Below, in pieces: positions 36,184 through 47,972 of a stretch of 64,000 nucleotides of DNA (position 1 is its first letter; the number at the start of each line of letters is the position of its first letter). Position numbers and translations under genes: made by a program. The notes under the pieces were generated by a model. It was not told where the DNA came from and did not search any database. It worked only from the letters and a program-made list of their open reading frames with translations. Source of the DNA: Coturnix japonica (Eukaryota > Chordata > Aves > Galliformes > Phasianidae); assembly GCF_001577835.2 (NCBI RefSeq), contig NC_029519.1, forward strand, positions 80,757,067 to 80,821,066, read 5' to 3'.

Positions 36184-36427
36184 CGGTGCACTTGGGTGTG
36201 TGTAAGATTGAGGTTTGAATGACTTTAGATGTCCCTCTTCAGGATGAGGAAGCAGTCGCCTGAGTTTGTCAAAGGCAGAGCCCAGAAAGTGAAGCTTTGT
36301 GAAGTCCTCTGTTGAAGAAGTAAAACCCAGGCTCTGTGACGCTGTTGTACATGGCTTTATTGGCTAGAGGTTGTATTCAGGGTGCTTGCCTTTGGGAAAG
36401 GTAACTGTGTGCCTGTTGTGTCTGTGA

Positions 36428-36560
36428 AATCAGAGTCATTAATGTTGGAGAAGACCTCTAAAATCCCCAACCCATCCCCACCTTGGCCATAACCACATCA
36501 GTGCTACATCTCCATGGTTCCTGTACAACTCCAGCACCAGTGACTCTACTGCTGGGTAAT
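36428..36560 (-). mobile_element. CR1 LINE, 3' fragment
   Basis: GAGTCATTAATGTTGGAGAA, GACCTCTAAAATCCCCAACC, ATCTCCATGGTTCCTGTACA and CTCCAGCACCAGTGACTCTA form a minus-strand CR1 end, the opposite strand of the type seen at 35800. Confidence 0.9.
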
Positions 36561-37334
36561 CTGATGTATGGTTGTACATGTGAACAGGTTATATTTGGAG
36601 TTTAGAATCAGATAGCAAATGTTTCCACAATACTGAGTTTTGTGTCCAAAGGTTCTGCTTCTTTCCTGGTAAAACTCGTTTGATTTTTAGGGTGGGAGAT
36701 GGAAAACGCAAAGCAGCACTTAACAGCGGAACAGAACAAGGGGAGGAAAACACCAGAGATGAGCGTATCTTTTAAATGGCCTTTTTATTAATTTAATGGA
36801 GGCAGTTACGGGCTGCTGATTGAACGTTATGAAGGAGTCTGCGGTAAGGCAGTTCCTTTGGCCAAAGAATATTACAGCAAAGAGGAATTTTATCTGCAGG
36901 AGATTTGGGGTAAATCATCACCTGAGAGTGAGCTGCGAGCTGGCAGAGAACTGTCACAGTTCCCCTTGTTAAATATATGGCAACTTGAGTCAAAAGCTGA
37001 TACACAGAACTGCTTTCTTTACAGAGCTACCTGATGCAGTTCGGAGCCGTAGGAAAGTCAGAAAGCCGCTTAATAAATTAGAGGATGTTGGCAATTTGAA
37101 TCGAATCACTTTAAGTGCTGAAATTAGATTTGGGTGCTGCATTTGTTCCTGATCCCAATTCCATTCTCTCTTATCGCTGCGCTTGAAAATGATTTTCTCT
37201 TTCTACGTTGCTGAGATTTTACTACGGTTGTTCAGAGGGCAAAGACTCCTATGTGAAATAATGCTGTGTTTTTGACATATCTAAGTGCTTTTACACCCTG
37301 CTGAATGGCCACTGTTGTGCAGTGATGCTCATGT

Positions 37335-37860
37335 ACTTGTGAGGCCCCATCTGCAGTACTACATCCAGGCCTGGGGCCCCCAGTATAAGAAGGATGAAGA
37401 GCTATTGGAACGAGTCCAGAGGAGGCCACTAAGATGGTCAGAGGGCTGGAGCAGCTCTCTATGAGGAAAGGTTGAGGGAACTGGGCTTGTTTAACCTGGA
37501 GAAGAGAAGGTTCAGAGGAGACCTTGTTGTGGCCTTCCAGTACTTGAAGGGAGTGTATAAACAGGAGGGGGAATATTTATGGGGGTGGGCCGTGATAGGA
37601 CAAGGGGGAATGGTTTTAAACGGAGACAGGGGAGGTTTAGGTTGGATATTAGGAGGAAGTTTTTCACCCAGAGGGTGGTGACGCACTGGAACAGGTTGCC
37701 CAAGGAGGCTGTGGATGCCCCATCCCTGCAGGCATTCAAGGCCAGGCTGGATGTGGCTCTGGGCAGCCTGGGCTGCTGGTTGGTGACCCTGCACATAGCA
37801 GGGGGTTGAAACCAGATGATCCTTGTGGTCCTTTTCAACCCAGGCCATTCTATGATTCTA
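37335..37860 (+). mobile_element. CR1 LINE, young subfamily, longest copy
   Basis: The copy includes the end of the reverse-transcriptase ORF2 region (GAGGCCCCATCTGCAGTACT, CCTGGAGAAGAGAAGGTTCA), then GGTTGGATATTAGGAGGAAG, TTTTTCACCCAGAGGGTGGT, GCTGTGGATGCCCCATCCCT, GGCAGCCTGGGCTGCTGGTT and GCACATAGCAGGGGGTTGAA, ending CCATTCTATGATTCTA. At about 526 bases it is the fullest example of this subfamily in the window, truncated at the 5' end as is usual for CR1. Confidence 0.97.
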
Positions 37861-38619
37861 CAATTTAGATGTTTGCAGTATGCTCACTTCTGACTGAAGT
37901 AGCAAGGAGGCAACAGCAGAAAACACTGTGGGGATTTCCTTAGCACCCAACACATTGGGCTTTTCTGTTCCATTTCTCTCTCAATATCACCCCGCCACCT
38001 GAGTCACTTTAGCAGAAGTTGTCTGCTGCTGCTCTGGGTTCTTTTCCTTTATTTCACAATCTGGTTTTTATTTCGTTGCAGTTCCAAAATAACCCCGTAG
38101 CCAACCGAGTGTTCGTTACCATCTTAAACAATTTACAGTTAACCATAAATGTTTGACAGATCTCTCTTTCCTGGCTTGTTTCTCTGCATATTTAAAACCT
38201 TGAGCTTACTGGGGATAACATCAGCATCCATGATGATCCACGCTGAAAACCCACCATCTATTGAGATAATGCTGCTGCTGACCAAACTGCTGTATTTCTG
38301 CGTAAGTTTATGATCCCCTTGGGTGCTCTTCTCCTAAGCAGTCAGTTTCCTCTGAGGATTTCTTATTTTCCCATTTGAAGTTCCAATTGCAGCACTTGGA
38401 AATTAGCTCCTTGATCTGGCGGAGCTTTGCTTTCTTTCTGCACTCCCAAGTTTTCTTTGCGAGCAGTTCTTTAAGGAGCTCTGAAATCTCTAATCCACAG
38501 TGGGGGAAAAAAACTACAGTAAAAATGAAGAAGATGGGATTGAGAATGACGTGGTTTGGAGGTGGAGCAACCCCTCTGCAAACTGGGGTTTGCCTGAAGA
38601 AGGAGCACAACTATTTTAT

Positions 38620-38728
38620 TCATGGAATCATAGAATGGCCTGCATTGAAAAGGACCTCAGTGATCAACTGGTTTCAACCCCCCTGCTATGTGCATGGTCA
38701 CCAGGCTGCCCAGAGCCACATATTCCAC
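38620..38728 (-). mobile_element. CR1 LINE, young subfamily, 3' fragment
   Basis: TCATGGAATCATAGAATGGC, CTGCATTGAAAAGGACCTCA, CAACCCCCCTGCTATGTGCA and CAGGCTGCCCAGAGCCACAT lie on the minus strand, 0.8 kb from the opposite-facing copy at 37335. Confidence 0.93.
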
Positions 38729-39753
38729 AGTATTCCAGCACTTTGTTCTTGCATCTCTGTGTGCTGAAGTCTGCCCACGTAACCTCCTCGGTCTCTTGAA
38801 AGCAGAGTGGAAAACTTGATAATCAATAATACAGCACAGAACAGACACGATCATTTGCTATTGTGCATGGCTTTGAATCCAATAGTCATGAAGCCACTGA
38901 AGTGCTGAAGCGGTGGTGATGTATGGTTGTTGCTTCCTGCTTTTGTTCCCTTGTTTTGTTTGTGGCAGATCCTCACGGAACTCCTTTGGATTTGAGACAG
39001 CCGCTCACGTTCTTCCTTCCCTTTGTTTAGAGTGAACGTTTATTTGATATCTCTGTGGACAAAATGGAGGTTGCCAAAAGGGTTTCAGTGGATGTGTGGC
39101 GTGCACAGGATTCGGGCATGATTCTGACTTCTAAAACCTTAAATCCTTGGGATTCATAGAATGAAAGGGACCCATCCTGGTTGCTAAATGGTAAGGCTGG
39201 AAAAGGGACCTGAACTGCACACTGAGCGGTCCCGATGTAAAACCCCATAAGCTAAATTTAATGTGTCAGAACAGTGGAGGGCTTTTAGAAGATTGCTTCA
39301 AAGGAAACGGACTCAGAATTTGGGGCTGGTCAGAGCTTTAGTCACGTGGAATGTGCTGAGAGGGATTGGGATGGCAACTGATGGGCTGAGCGATGTTCCT
39401 GTGACGGAAGGGCAGATGCAGAGATGACGATCCCACTTCTACTCTTTGCATTCTCTTGTGTCTCTCTCATTTTCCAGGAGCATTAGTTTTTGTTTGTTAG
39501 CTTCTCTGAAAGGACACATGAAAAGCATGGCGAAGGTAGGAGAAACAACCTTGGAAAGAGTTTCTTATTAGTCAGTGTTTGTATTGCATGAAAATTTAAT
39601 ATCTGCCTCCGAGGTGGTGCTTGTCTGCTATAAGAAGCTGAGCACAGACAAATTAGCATTCCTATAAACTCGTTTTATGCACTTAAATACAAAAGGCAGG
39701 GATCGTTTTTTCCATTCAGAAAATTTCGCCTGGATTTAATATTATTTCATTGT

Positions 39754-40021
39754 CATAGAATCACAGAATGGCCTGGGTTGAAATGGACCACAAGGATCAT
39801 CTGGTTCCAACCCCCTGCTATGTGCAGGGTCACCAACCACCAGACCAGGCTGCCCAGAGCCACATCCAGCCTGGCCTTGAATGCCTGCAGGGATGGGGCA
39901 TCCACAGCCTCCTTGGGCAACCTGTTCCAGTGCATCACCACCCTCTGGGTGAAAAACTTCCTCCTAATATCCAACCTAAACCTCCCCTGTCTCAGTTTAA
40001 AACCATTCCCCCTTATCCTAT
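39754..40021 (-). mobile_element. CR1 LINE, young subfamily, 3' fragment
   Basis: CATAGAATCACAGAATGGCC, TGGGTTGAAATGGACCACAA, CTGCTATGTGCAGGGTCACC, TGCCTGCAGGGATGGGGCAT and CTCCTAATATCCAACCTAAA extend to CCCTTATCCTATCA. It is very similar to the copy at 54057, so insertion was recent. Confidence 0.97.
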
Positions 40022-41421
40022 CAAGTGTATGCAATTCATACCCTTTGAAAGCGGTGTTATTTTTTTCCTCCCTGCTATTGTTCTCCTCCTTAGTATTGCC
40101 ACCAAGAAATGGCACTGCAGCGTGTTCTGCTTTGGCAAGTTACTGCGGATATAAGGTACGGCTGTGCTCAGCGTTGGGGTTTTTTCTCTGTGCACGTGGT
40201 GTTATATCCTTCCTTTCGCAGCTCTGCACAGCTCTCAGCGTTGCTCTGATGGTGCTGTCACCAGATTCTTTGCATGTGATTGCCTTATCTGGAGAAAATC
40301 TATGCCTGAGGTTCGCTCTGCACACAGGTTTTGGATTTCACTGTTTGCCACGATGGAGGACGTGTTTGCATTTTCTAAAGCAAACTTTCTAAGACAGCTT
40401 TGTGGGAGCCTTTCGGTAGCACCGTGTGGCACAATTGCTGTCAAAGTTTTCCACCTGTCTGTTTAATGATTAATTTCCGAGGCTGGTACCTATTAGTGCA
40501 GGCCGGAGGATGGAGTGTGAATTTTAGAGCCATCTCACTGCTCGGGGTCTCCAATATCTGCTGTTGTTACACAGCTGTGATCCTTATTTATTGCGTACTG
40601 AGATAAGAAAGGGGCGTAATGATGAGGTCAGTTGCTTGTGGTTTTTCTTTTTCTGTTGAAAAATGTGGAGCTAAGTTTCTTATTGTGCAAGATACACCCT
40701 TGTACTTCCAAGTGCCTTTATTTATAGTTGGTTCTTGCATGCCTGACAGTCTGTTAGTGCACTTTTGTTATCTGATTGATTTATAGCATGCAAACACATA
40801 GCAGGGAGATCTTTCAGCGCGGGTCATTCAGTGGCTGCTTCTCACAAGCACAGGTTGCAAAGATCCTTTCAAGTTGCTGTTTTTCATGTTAAGGATGGCA
40901 ATGGGTGTTTAAATGTGCCCTCGTTCAACTGCTGGAGTATGAATCATTTTGAGGAGGTGTCGAAGTAGTTCAAAGTCAAAAACAGAACTTGACTTCTTCC
41001 CTATGCACAGTTCCTCTAAAACGTCCATTCTGACATTGCTGGTAACGTTGGGTGATTTGTTGTTGTTGGGTTTTTATATTTATGGTTATTTTATTGTTGT
41101 TTTTTTTTCCCCTTACAGTGAATATGCTGATATTTTTATTAACACATTTTGAACTCGTGGTATAAATTGAGCCAGAAAATCCAACCTTGTTACTTCAGAG
41201 CATCAAAGTGTGAGTTCTTAGATCGCTTGCTGCTGTTCTCAGTAACCTGAACTGCTGAAAGCTTCAGGTGCAGACACGTGTGGTGTGGATACATGTGTGA
41301 GTTCCTAATGGCATAACTCACACTTTGTACATGGGTTTGGTATTTGACATGAAGGGATGGGGATTTGGTGAAAGTTGGGAATATGGAGAGCAGCTGGTAA
41401 AGCTGAAGGGGCTTCCATTAC

Positions 41422-41664
41422 AAGAGGTCATGGCCTTAAGTTGAACTATGAGAGTTTTAGGTTGAATATTAGGAATAATTTCTTCTCTGAGAGGTCAGGC
41501 AGTGACACAGGCTGCACAGGGACATGGGGGAGTCACCATCCCTGGAGATATCTAAGAGCTGCAGAGATATGGCACTGAGGGATGTGGTCAGTGGGTCTGG
41601 TGGGGTGGGTTGGGGTTGGACATGGTGATCTCATTGGTCTTTTCCAGCCTTAACAATTCTATCA
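41422..41664 (+). mobile_element. CR1 LINE, 3' fragment
   Basis: AGAGGTCATGGCCTTAAGTT, GGTTGAATATTAGGAATAAT, TTCTTCTCTGAGAGGTCAGG, CACCATCCCTGGAGATATCT and TTTTCCAGCCTTAACAATTC form a plus-strand copy of the older 'GGACTTGGTGATCTTAGTGG' type. Confidence 0.93.
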
Positions 41665-41754
41665 ATAGCACCTACAGAAGGAGTGAGTAGACTGCAGTCC
41701 AGAAAAGGCCAAGAGAATGAATGAAGTCCCAGCCTAATTTGGCGCATCGGATGG

Positions 41755-41790
41755 TTTTATAGAGTTTTTTAGTTTTATAGAGTTTTTTAG
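41755..41790. repeat. 18-bp tandem repeat, two copies
   Basis: TTTTATAGAGTTTTTTAG occurs at 41755-41772 and again without change at 41773-41790. A partial third unit (TCTTTATAGATT) follows. Confidence 0.95.
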
Positions 41791-42001
41791 TCTTTATAGA
41801 TTCAGCCTTCAGTGGGCTGGCTTCTGTTCTGTCTCACGTGTGAGCTCTGCACTGAGCTCAGCTGCAGTGGGGATGGGAAATGGGTGTGAAAATGTGGGCT
41901 GCCCTTCATCACCGCTAACCATAAATGCAATGCAAAGATGCTTAGCCTTCATATTCTGTGAGCTCTGGGCTTCCCCTCGGAAATGAAACGATACAGGTTA
42001 C

Positions 42002-42146
42002 TCAGAAATGTGGTTGATGCCCCATTTGTGGAGCCTTTCAAAGCCAGGCTGGATCAAGCCCTTGGCAACCTCATCTAGCTGTGCTATCCCTATTCATTGC
42101 AGGGGAGTTGGACTGGATGGCATTCAGAGATCCCTTCTAACACTAA
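42002..42146 (+). mobile_element. CR1 LINE, 3' fragment
   Basis: GTGGTTGATGCCCCATTTGT, TCAAAGCCAGGCTGGATCAA, TTCATTGCAGGGGAGTTGGA and CTGGATGGCATTCAGAGATC followed by CCTTCTAACACTAAGG form a plus-strand CR1 end of another subfamily, with the tail octamers lost. Confidence 0.9.
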
Positions 42147-42846
42147 GGAAAACCAGAAGTGCCACCATACCAGGTGATCTGTTTTGCTTAGAAAACATGC
42201 AGGCTTGAGCATCCATAGGATGCAGTTACCTCGAGAACAAGTGACCACACAGTTTTAGCAGTAGAACAGAACCACAGCTCATCGTCTGATCTTCTTGCTG
42301 TACTTTCCCTATCTATGAAAGAGGGATGAGCTATTTATAAGTTCGGAAGATGTTCTGATGATGACGTTATTCTCATGGAAATGTGAAGGTTTAAGAGCAC
42401 GTTCTAGTGGCTCTTTTGCATGGCAAGTGATGTTCAACTTTTCCCTATTCAGACAATTATACTGCCCTACAGAAGAAATGTGGTTAATGTTGCTATAAAT
42501 ACATCTAAATCAGCGTCACTGAGCCTTATGAAAAAGGATATTGTGTGTTAAAAGGGAAGAAGTTTAAATGTGTTCTTAATTTCTCTATTCAGTGCTGAGA
42601 GGAACTTGTCATGTGGAATTTAAAGAGAAAAAGTCCCCATGTGAAAGTCGTGTTATCTGATCAGTGCTGATCGAGGCATCAGAGCATCTTTTGTGCCTGA
42701 GGTTTGCTGCTCTCGGTACAAGATGGGTGTGTATGAGAGCAGCGTGCATGAAATGAGATGCCGTGTTGGAGAAATGATCCATTTCCTTACTGCCTGAAAC
42801 CTGCTGGTCTTTCAGCATCTCAAGGCGAGTAGAGCTGAAACAACTA

Positions 42847-43084
42847 GGACAAGAAGTAATGGCCTTAAGCTGCACCGTGGGAGGCTCAGGTTGGACGTTA
42901 GGGATAATTTCTTCTCAGAAAGCAGTTGGGCACTGGCACTGCTGCACAGAGATCACCATCCCTGGAGGTGTTCAGGAACCACGGGGATGTGGCACTGAGG
43001 GACATGGTCAGTGGGTATGGTGGGATGGGTTGAGGTTGGACTTGGGGATCTTAGTGCTCTTTTCCAGCCTTTATGATTCTATCA
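42847..43084 (+). mobile_element. CR1 LINE, 3' fragment
   Basis: AATGGCCTTAAGCTGCACCG, CAGGTTGGACGTTAGGGATA, TCACCATCCCTGGAGGTGTT, GGAACCACGGGGATGTGGCA and CTTTTCCAGCCTTTATGATT form a plus-strand copy closely matching the type at 41422. Confidence 0.94.
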
Positions 43085-43747
43085 TGAGTACAGGCCTGAA
43101 GGTAGAAGGTCTCACCCTATGCAGATGTACACTTGGCCTCCTTGAGCAGTGAGCTGGGTTTTAGTATGAGGTTTACCAGGACTGGGGAGATCTTGCAGGA
43201 ACTCCCTTTCCCTGCCTAATATCTCCATCAAGCAATGCCCTATGGGGTTGGAAGGGCCTGCAGCGAGGCTGAGGGAGGGAAGTTTTTCCTTATTATTATT
43301 TGTTTTCTGTAGGTTGAGGAACTGTGGTTCATCATCCTCGCAAATCAGCATAGCTATTGGGCTAAAAGTATGGGCTGTGCCATGGGACTCGTGATGTGCA
43401 GCTGTTGGGATCCAAGTATTTTTCCTGTTTATGCCTTCTAACCTTTGCATTCCTCCCCAGTCTGTAGGTCTTTGTGTAGGCATTGTGCAGCCTTCCAAGG
43501 AGGAGCATCGTTCTGATCTCCAAAGGATTCGAGCTTTTCTTTATATGCTGTGAGGAGCAGAGCAGGATTCTCTGCTTCTTGTCTTACAGACCCACTGCAG
43601 CTTGGAAACAGTAGGGAGCATCCCCCTGTTCTCCAAAGACCCTAAATGTTACCTCAAAGGGATGTTTCTCCTCTATTGTGGCAGAAGTCAGCACTCAGAA
43701 AGGGTTTGTTCACTTTTTTTGTGTGTTGAAGTACACAGTGGATATGA

Positions 43748-43795
43748 TGGGGATGGGTCAGTGGCTGGACTTGATGATCTTAGGATCATAATGGT
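43748..43795 (+). mobile_element. Possible CR1 3' tip
   Basis: GGGATGGGTCAGTGGCTGGA and CTTGATGATCTTAGGATCAT resemble the last part of a CR1 3' UTR. The match breaks off before the octamer tail. Confidence 0.5.
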
Positions 43796-43882
43796 TTCAG
43801 AAGAACTCTATGGTTTCTGTTTAACCTCTAATTTTATGTATTTCTGGCTGATTTTACCTTATGTACCTTATTTAACCTTCCT

Positions 43883-44099
43883 TTTAGGAGGAAGTTTTTC
43901 ACTCATAGGGTGGTGATGCACTGTTCACAGGTTGCCCAAGGAGGCTGTGGATGCCCCATCCCTGCAGGCATTCAAGGCCAGGCTGGATGTGGCTCTGGGC
44001 AGCCTGGTCTGCTGGTTGGTGACCCTGCACATAGCAGGGGGTTGGAACCAGATGATCATTATGGTCCTTTTCAACCCAAGCCATTCTGTGATTCTATGA
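43883..44099 (+). mobile_element. CR1 LINE, young subfamily, 3' fragment
   Basis: TTAGGAGGAAGTTTTTCACT, GGAGGCTGTGGATGCCCCAT, AGCCTGGTCTGCTGGTTGGT, CATAGCAGGGGGTTGGAACC and CCATTCTGTGATTCTATGAT form a plus-strand copy of about 217 bases. Confidence 0.96.
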
Positions 44100-44597
44100 T
44101 GGAGTCGTGAGCATCAGATCTGCAAAAGCATGGAGCTCTCATAGCTGAGCTTCCTGGCCTTCTCTCTGGAGTTGTGAATGCAGGCTGGTTACATCCCTCT
44201 GCCTCATGGGACTACAGCACTGGCATTACTTATTCCTGTAGTGTCTTATAACATAGCAACTTTACAAATAGTGTAGCCAGAAGCAACAAATTTGCACTGA
44301 AAAATTAGGGGTAGCCGGATGAAGGCCACTTGCCATCAATACTGGAATAAATGCACTGCTATGAATTGTTTCTCTGGTACCCGTGTCACATCTGAAGAAG
44401 AAAAGCTACTCGTTTTGAGGCTAGCAAGTGACATGGAGAATTTTTATGTTCTAATTTACACATGTAAAGGTGCTGTATCTAATAAACACAGAGTGCTGGA
44501 ACTCCTGTGGGAGTCTGAGCTGTTGATGGGCTGAGGATTTACAGCAGGTTGGGATTGGGACTTGGCACAGATTGCTTCTACTTTAATCTCCAGCTTA

Positions 44598-44613
44598 ATA
44601 ATAATAATAATAA
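44598..44613. repeat. (TAA)n short microsatellite
   Basis: About five AAT/TAA units in a row. It is too short to be remarkable but likely length-variable. Confidence 0.85.
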
Positions 44614-45869
44614 AAGGATAGCTATGATTTTAATGGGGTTATAACATATATACATCCAGTGACCTTCGGGCAGGCCAACAGAGGATCTCATTTCTGCTAA
44701 TGATTTAGAGTAGAAATCACTCGATAGGAAGCGAAACTTTCTGTAAGCCTTTTCTTATGAACATCCTGGTTAAGGAATGGGTGTAAGGAGGAAAGAAGAC
44801 CAGGTCAGTGATGTGAGTTTCAAATTAGTTTCAAGATATGTGTATCTATAAAATGGCAAGGAGCTGACTTTCCAGGAGCTCAGCAGCTGCAGATGGAGCC
44901 AAAGGGAGCACTGCATCCTTCTGTTCTGTCTTTGCATCCCAATGGTATCGACAGCAAACCTGTGGCAGCAAATCACAGCAAGTCTGAAAGCATGGGAGGG
45001 AAATCCTTGTGCATTCCCATGTTGGTTCCTCTCCAGTCGTGGTTTGTACCCTGATTTCTTCATTTTTGTCTTGTTTTTTTTTTCTTTTCCAATGGAGATT
45101 CAGTTGAGCAGGGTATGGCACGTTTCCCTCTCCGAGTGAATTAAAGTGAGATGGAATTACGGGATTGATTTATGAACTGGTTAATTGATTCAGCACAGCC
45201 AGTGCTTTGCAACCCTTGCGGACTGAGCCTTCTGAAGCAAATCATTGCCGTGGCTGACTCAGTCTGCAGCTGATAATTGAGAGCTTTTTCCATATCCTGT
45301 TCCGGGGAATGCAAGAGCCCTTTCCCAAAGCCCCAAAGTTAGGTCGCAAAGCTCATCATGAGCATTGGAGATGAGAATGTGGCGCGTCTGCACACATATC
45401 GTATTACTTATTTGTACTGAGGGAGTACGTAGGAGTCCTAGTCATAACATTTGGATTGTGTTTCCCCTAAAATAGGCTGTGTTGTAAGTTGTCTCGATTA
45501 TTTGTAGCGATGCGATTCACGTTCACTGGTTCAAATAAAACGTTCTGGCTTTTTCATTGCTACTCTTTTGTCTTACCGCCTTGGTTATGTTTTCAGGAGT
45601 TATGTTGTATTCTCTCTATCGTTAATTCACTTTTAAAATCTCTTTTTCACGTCAGCATTACCAGATTTTGCCCTTGGGCAAAAAATACTAGTACTTTTTT
45701 AAGAGCAGTTTTAAAGAATTACAAGGGTGAGAAGCTCTCATAGAAAGTAATGTTAGGTGATATTTCAGAGTGCGGAATAGCGCTGTGTAGTGTCTGAACG
45801 TTTCTGTTCAGGTGAACTTAGGGACAAGGCTTGGTAGGTCTGGCAGTGATGGATTCATGGTGGAACGGC

Positions 45870-46147
45870 TGTTTATGAAGGTGGATAATGATAGGACAAA
45901 GGGGGAATGGTCTTAAAGTGAGACAGGGGAGGTTTAGGTTGGATATTAGGAGGAAGATTTTCACTCGAGGGTGGTGACACTGACCAGGTTGCCAAGGAGG
46001 CTGTGGATGCCCCATCCCTGCAGGCATTCAAGGCCAGGCTGGATGTGGCTCTGGGCAGCCTGGTCTGCTGGTTGGGACCCTGCATAGCAGGGGTTGAAAC
46101 AGATGATCATTGTGTCCTTTTCAACCCCAGGCCATTCTATGATTCCA
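45870..46147 (+). mobile_element. CR1 LINE, young subfamily, 3' fragment
   Basis: GGATAATGATAGGACAAAGG, GGTTGGATATTAGGAGGAAG, CATCCCTGCAGGCATTCAAG, AGCCTGGTCTGCTGGTTGGG and CCCAGGCCATTCTATGATTC form a plus-strand copy with several small losses relative to the 37335 copy, followed directly by a second CR1 tail. Confidence 0.95.
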
Positions 46148-46206
46148 TGGTTGGGCTTGATGATCTCAGTGGTCTTCTCCAACCTTAATGGTTCTGTTAT
46201 TCTATC
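46148..46206 (+). mobile_element. CR1 3' tip, same strand as preceding copy
   Basis: GGTTGGGCTTGATGATCTCA, GTGGTCTTCTCCAACCTTAA and TGGTTCTGTTATTCTATC are an older-subfamily CR1 end placed immediately after the tail of the young copy at 45870. This suggests that the young element inserted into or next to the tail of the old one. Confidence 0.85.
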
Positions 46207-47520
46207 TTATCCCCTCTCCACTCAAAGACCAGTAACTGGTCTTTGAGTTATTTGCCAGTGTGTGAAGCTTTTCGTAAAGCAAAGTAAAATAAAAAGGGAA
46301 GGAGGGGAAAATCAGGATATCACTTAAAGCACCGTCAGTGTGTCTCATGTACAAGGTCTGCTCTGATCATATGTGGTTTGTATTTTTAAGTAACCTTGGT
46401 TACATAAAGAAGCTGTTCTGCCCTTATTTTAGGCCTGTAGTTGGGGCTTTCATTGTGACTCTTCATGGCTATTGTTCAGCAAGTGCCCTCGCCTGCAGCT
46501 ATTTCTTATCCACGCGAGGAAGGAGTCATATCAAAGTATATCTTGGATACAAGATTTCTATTACTGGGGGTGCTCCTCTTGTGGTTTGGAGTAATGGAGC
46601 AGAGGAAATATTTTTGCAATGAATCGATCTCCAACATATTTTAGTTTCTAATTATTCACATGTCAGTATATTCCTAAAAGGAAAAATACTTTTGCATTAC
46701 GATCCTAGCACTGTTACTACAGAACAGCAACCTCAAATGGAAGTAATTAAAGGCAAATGATGTGTATGTGCTGTCACTCAATTCTGGTTGGCATGACAGC
46801 AGAGCAAATGGGGCTTTCTTTCCAGGCTTTGCTTCCCATTGCGGCTTCAAGTAAGCACCATTCCTTCCTTCAATTCACACTTAGACAATGTCTGAACTTC
46901 TGGGGTGCAAGAACTTCAGTTGGCATTGCATTATTTTCAATGCTGTCCTATAACAGGTAGCATAAAGAAGCCACGGTGTGGCTATTGACTGGTAATTTTG
47001 ATGCTAAACTTCCCTACCTTGATACTATAAATAAAACCTTCATCTAGACAGTGCAATGTCAATGTGAAAACACGTCTGAATTAAGAAAGCTCCTGAGTTC
47101 TTTGCAGCAAATTAGAGGCAGGACGAGGTTTTGGAGTCTCAGGGCTTGTTAGGCAGAGCAGTATCTGCTTGTTGACAAGTCACAGCGCTGCTCATGTAGA
47201 AATAATTCTGTCTCCAGAGCAGTGAGAGTTGAAGAGCCCTGGGAATACACCTGGTTCACAGTTCACGGTGGACCCATGTGGATCGCAGGCAGGAGGCAGC
47301 TCTGAACCGAGCCCGTAATAAATGAATTAACTGTGGCTTTTACTACCTGCTCTCCATGTGTGAATTGCTTATTGATTATGGTGCCAACCTGCATTAAGAG
47401 TATGAAGTCCTTTGCCTTATCGAGGTAGGAAAGTGGCTGTGCAAATAGCATCTAAATTCATTTGGGTTCAGGAGCAACAGCAAACAGTGGGAGGTTTAAC
47501 CCATGTTTTGTACAAAAATT

Positions 47521-47660
47521 ATCTCATATCCTCCAGAGGGACCTGGACAGGCTGATGGATGGGCTGAGGCCTGTGGGATGAAGTTCAATGAGACCAAGTG
47601 TTGGATCCTACCCTTCTGTCACAGAGGACCCATGCACTGTTACAGGCTTGGGGCAGAGTG
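47521..47660 (+). mobile_element. CR1 LINE, internal ORF2 fragment
   Basis: CAGAGGGACCTGGACAGGCT, GATGAAGTTCAATGAGACCA, AGTGTTGGATCCTACCCTTC and GTTACAGGCTTGGGGCAGAG correspond to the 3' part of CR1 ORF2 (reverse transcriptase C-terminal region). The reading frame is broken, as expected for a dead LINE. Confidence 0.88.
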
Positions 47661-47729
47661 GCAGTGGAGCTTTACATGATGTTATGATGTAGAATACTGA
47701 TAGCAAAATTACAAAACCATGACAACTCC

Positions 47730-47972
47730 CAGGTAACAGCGATGGGATGAGAGGTGATGTCCTCAAGTTGTATAGGGGAGGTTTGGGTTGAATATTGGGA
47801 TGCATTTTTTCTCTGAAAGAGTGTAAATCACTGGCACAGCTGCCCAGGGAGTGGTGGAATCACCATCCATAGAGGTGTCCAAAAACTCTGGAGATCTGAT
47901 GGATGCTGGTATGGTGGGGATGGATTAGAGCTGGGCTTGGTGACGTTTTCCAACCTTAGTAATTCTGTATTT
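47730..47972 (+). mobile_element. CR1 LINE, 3' fragment
   Basis: CAGCGATGGGATGAGAGGTG, GGTTTGGGTTGAATATTGGG, ACAGCTGCCCAGGGAGTGGT, GGAATCACCATCCATAGAGG and TTTCCAACCTTAGTAATTCT form a plus-strand CR1 3' end. It may be the same insertion as the ORF2 piece 70 bases upstream, with an internal loss. Confidence 0.92.

Noticed and set aside
39768-40392. Open frames of 128 and 204 codons over intron 1
   Set aside because: Both begin inside the minus-strand CR1 at 39754-40021, read in the wrong direction. The peptide [14 protein letters not shown] recurs at other CR1 copies (37512, 54054, 63353), showing it is repeat-derived.
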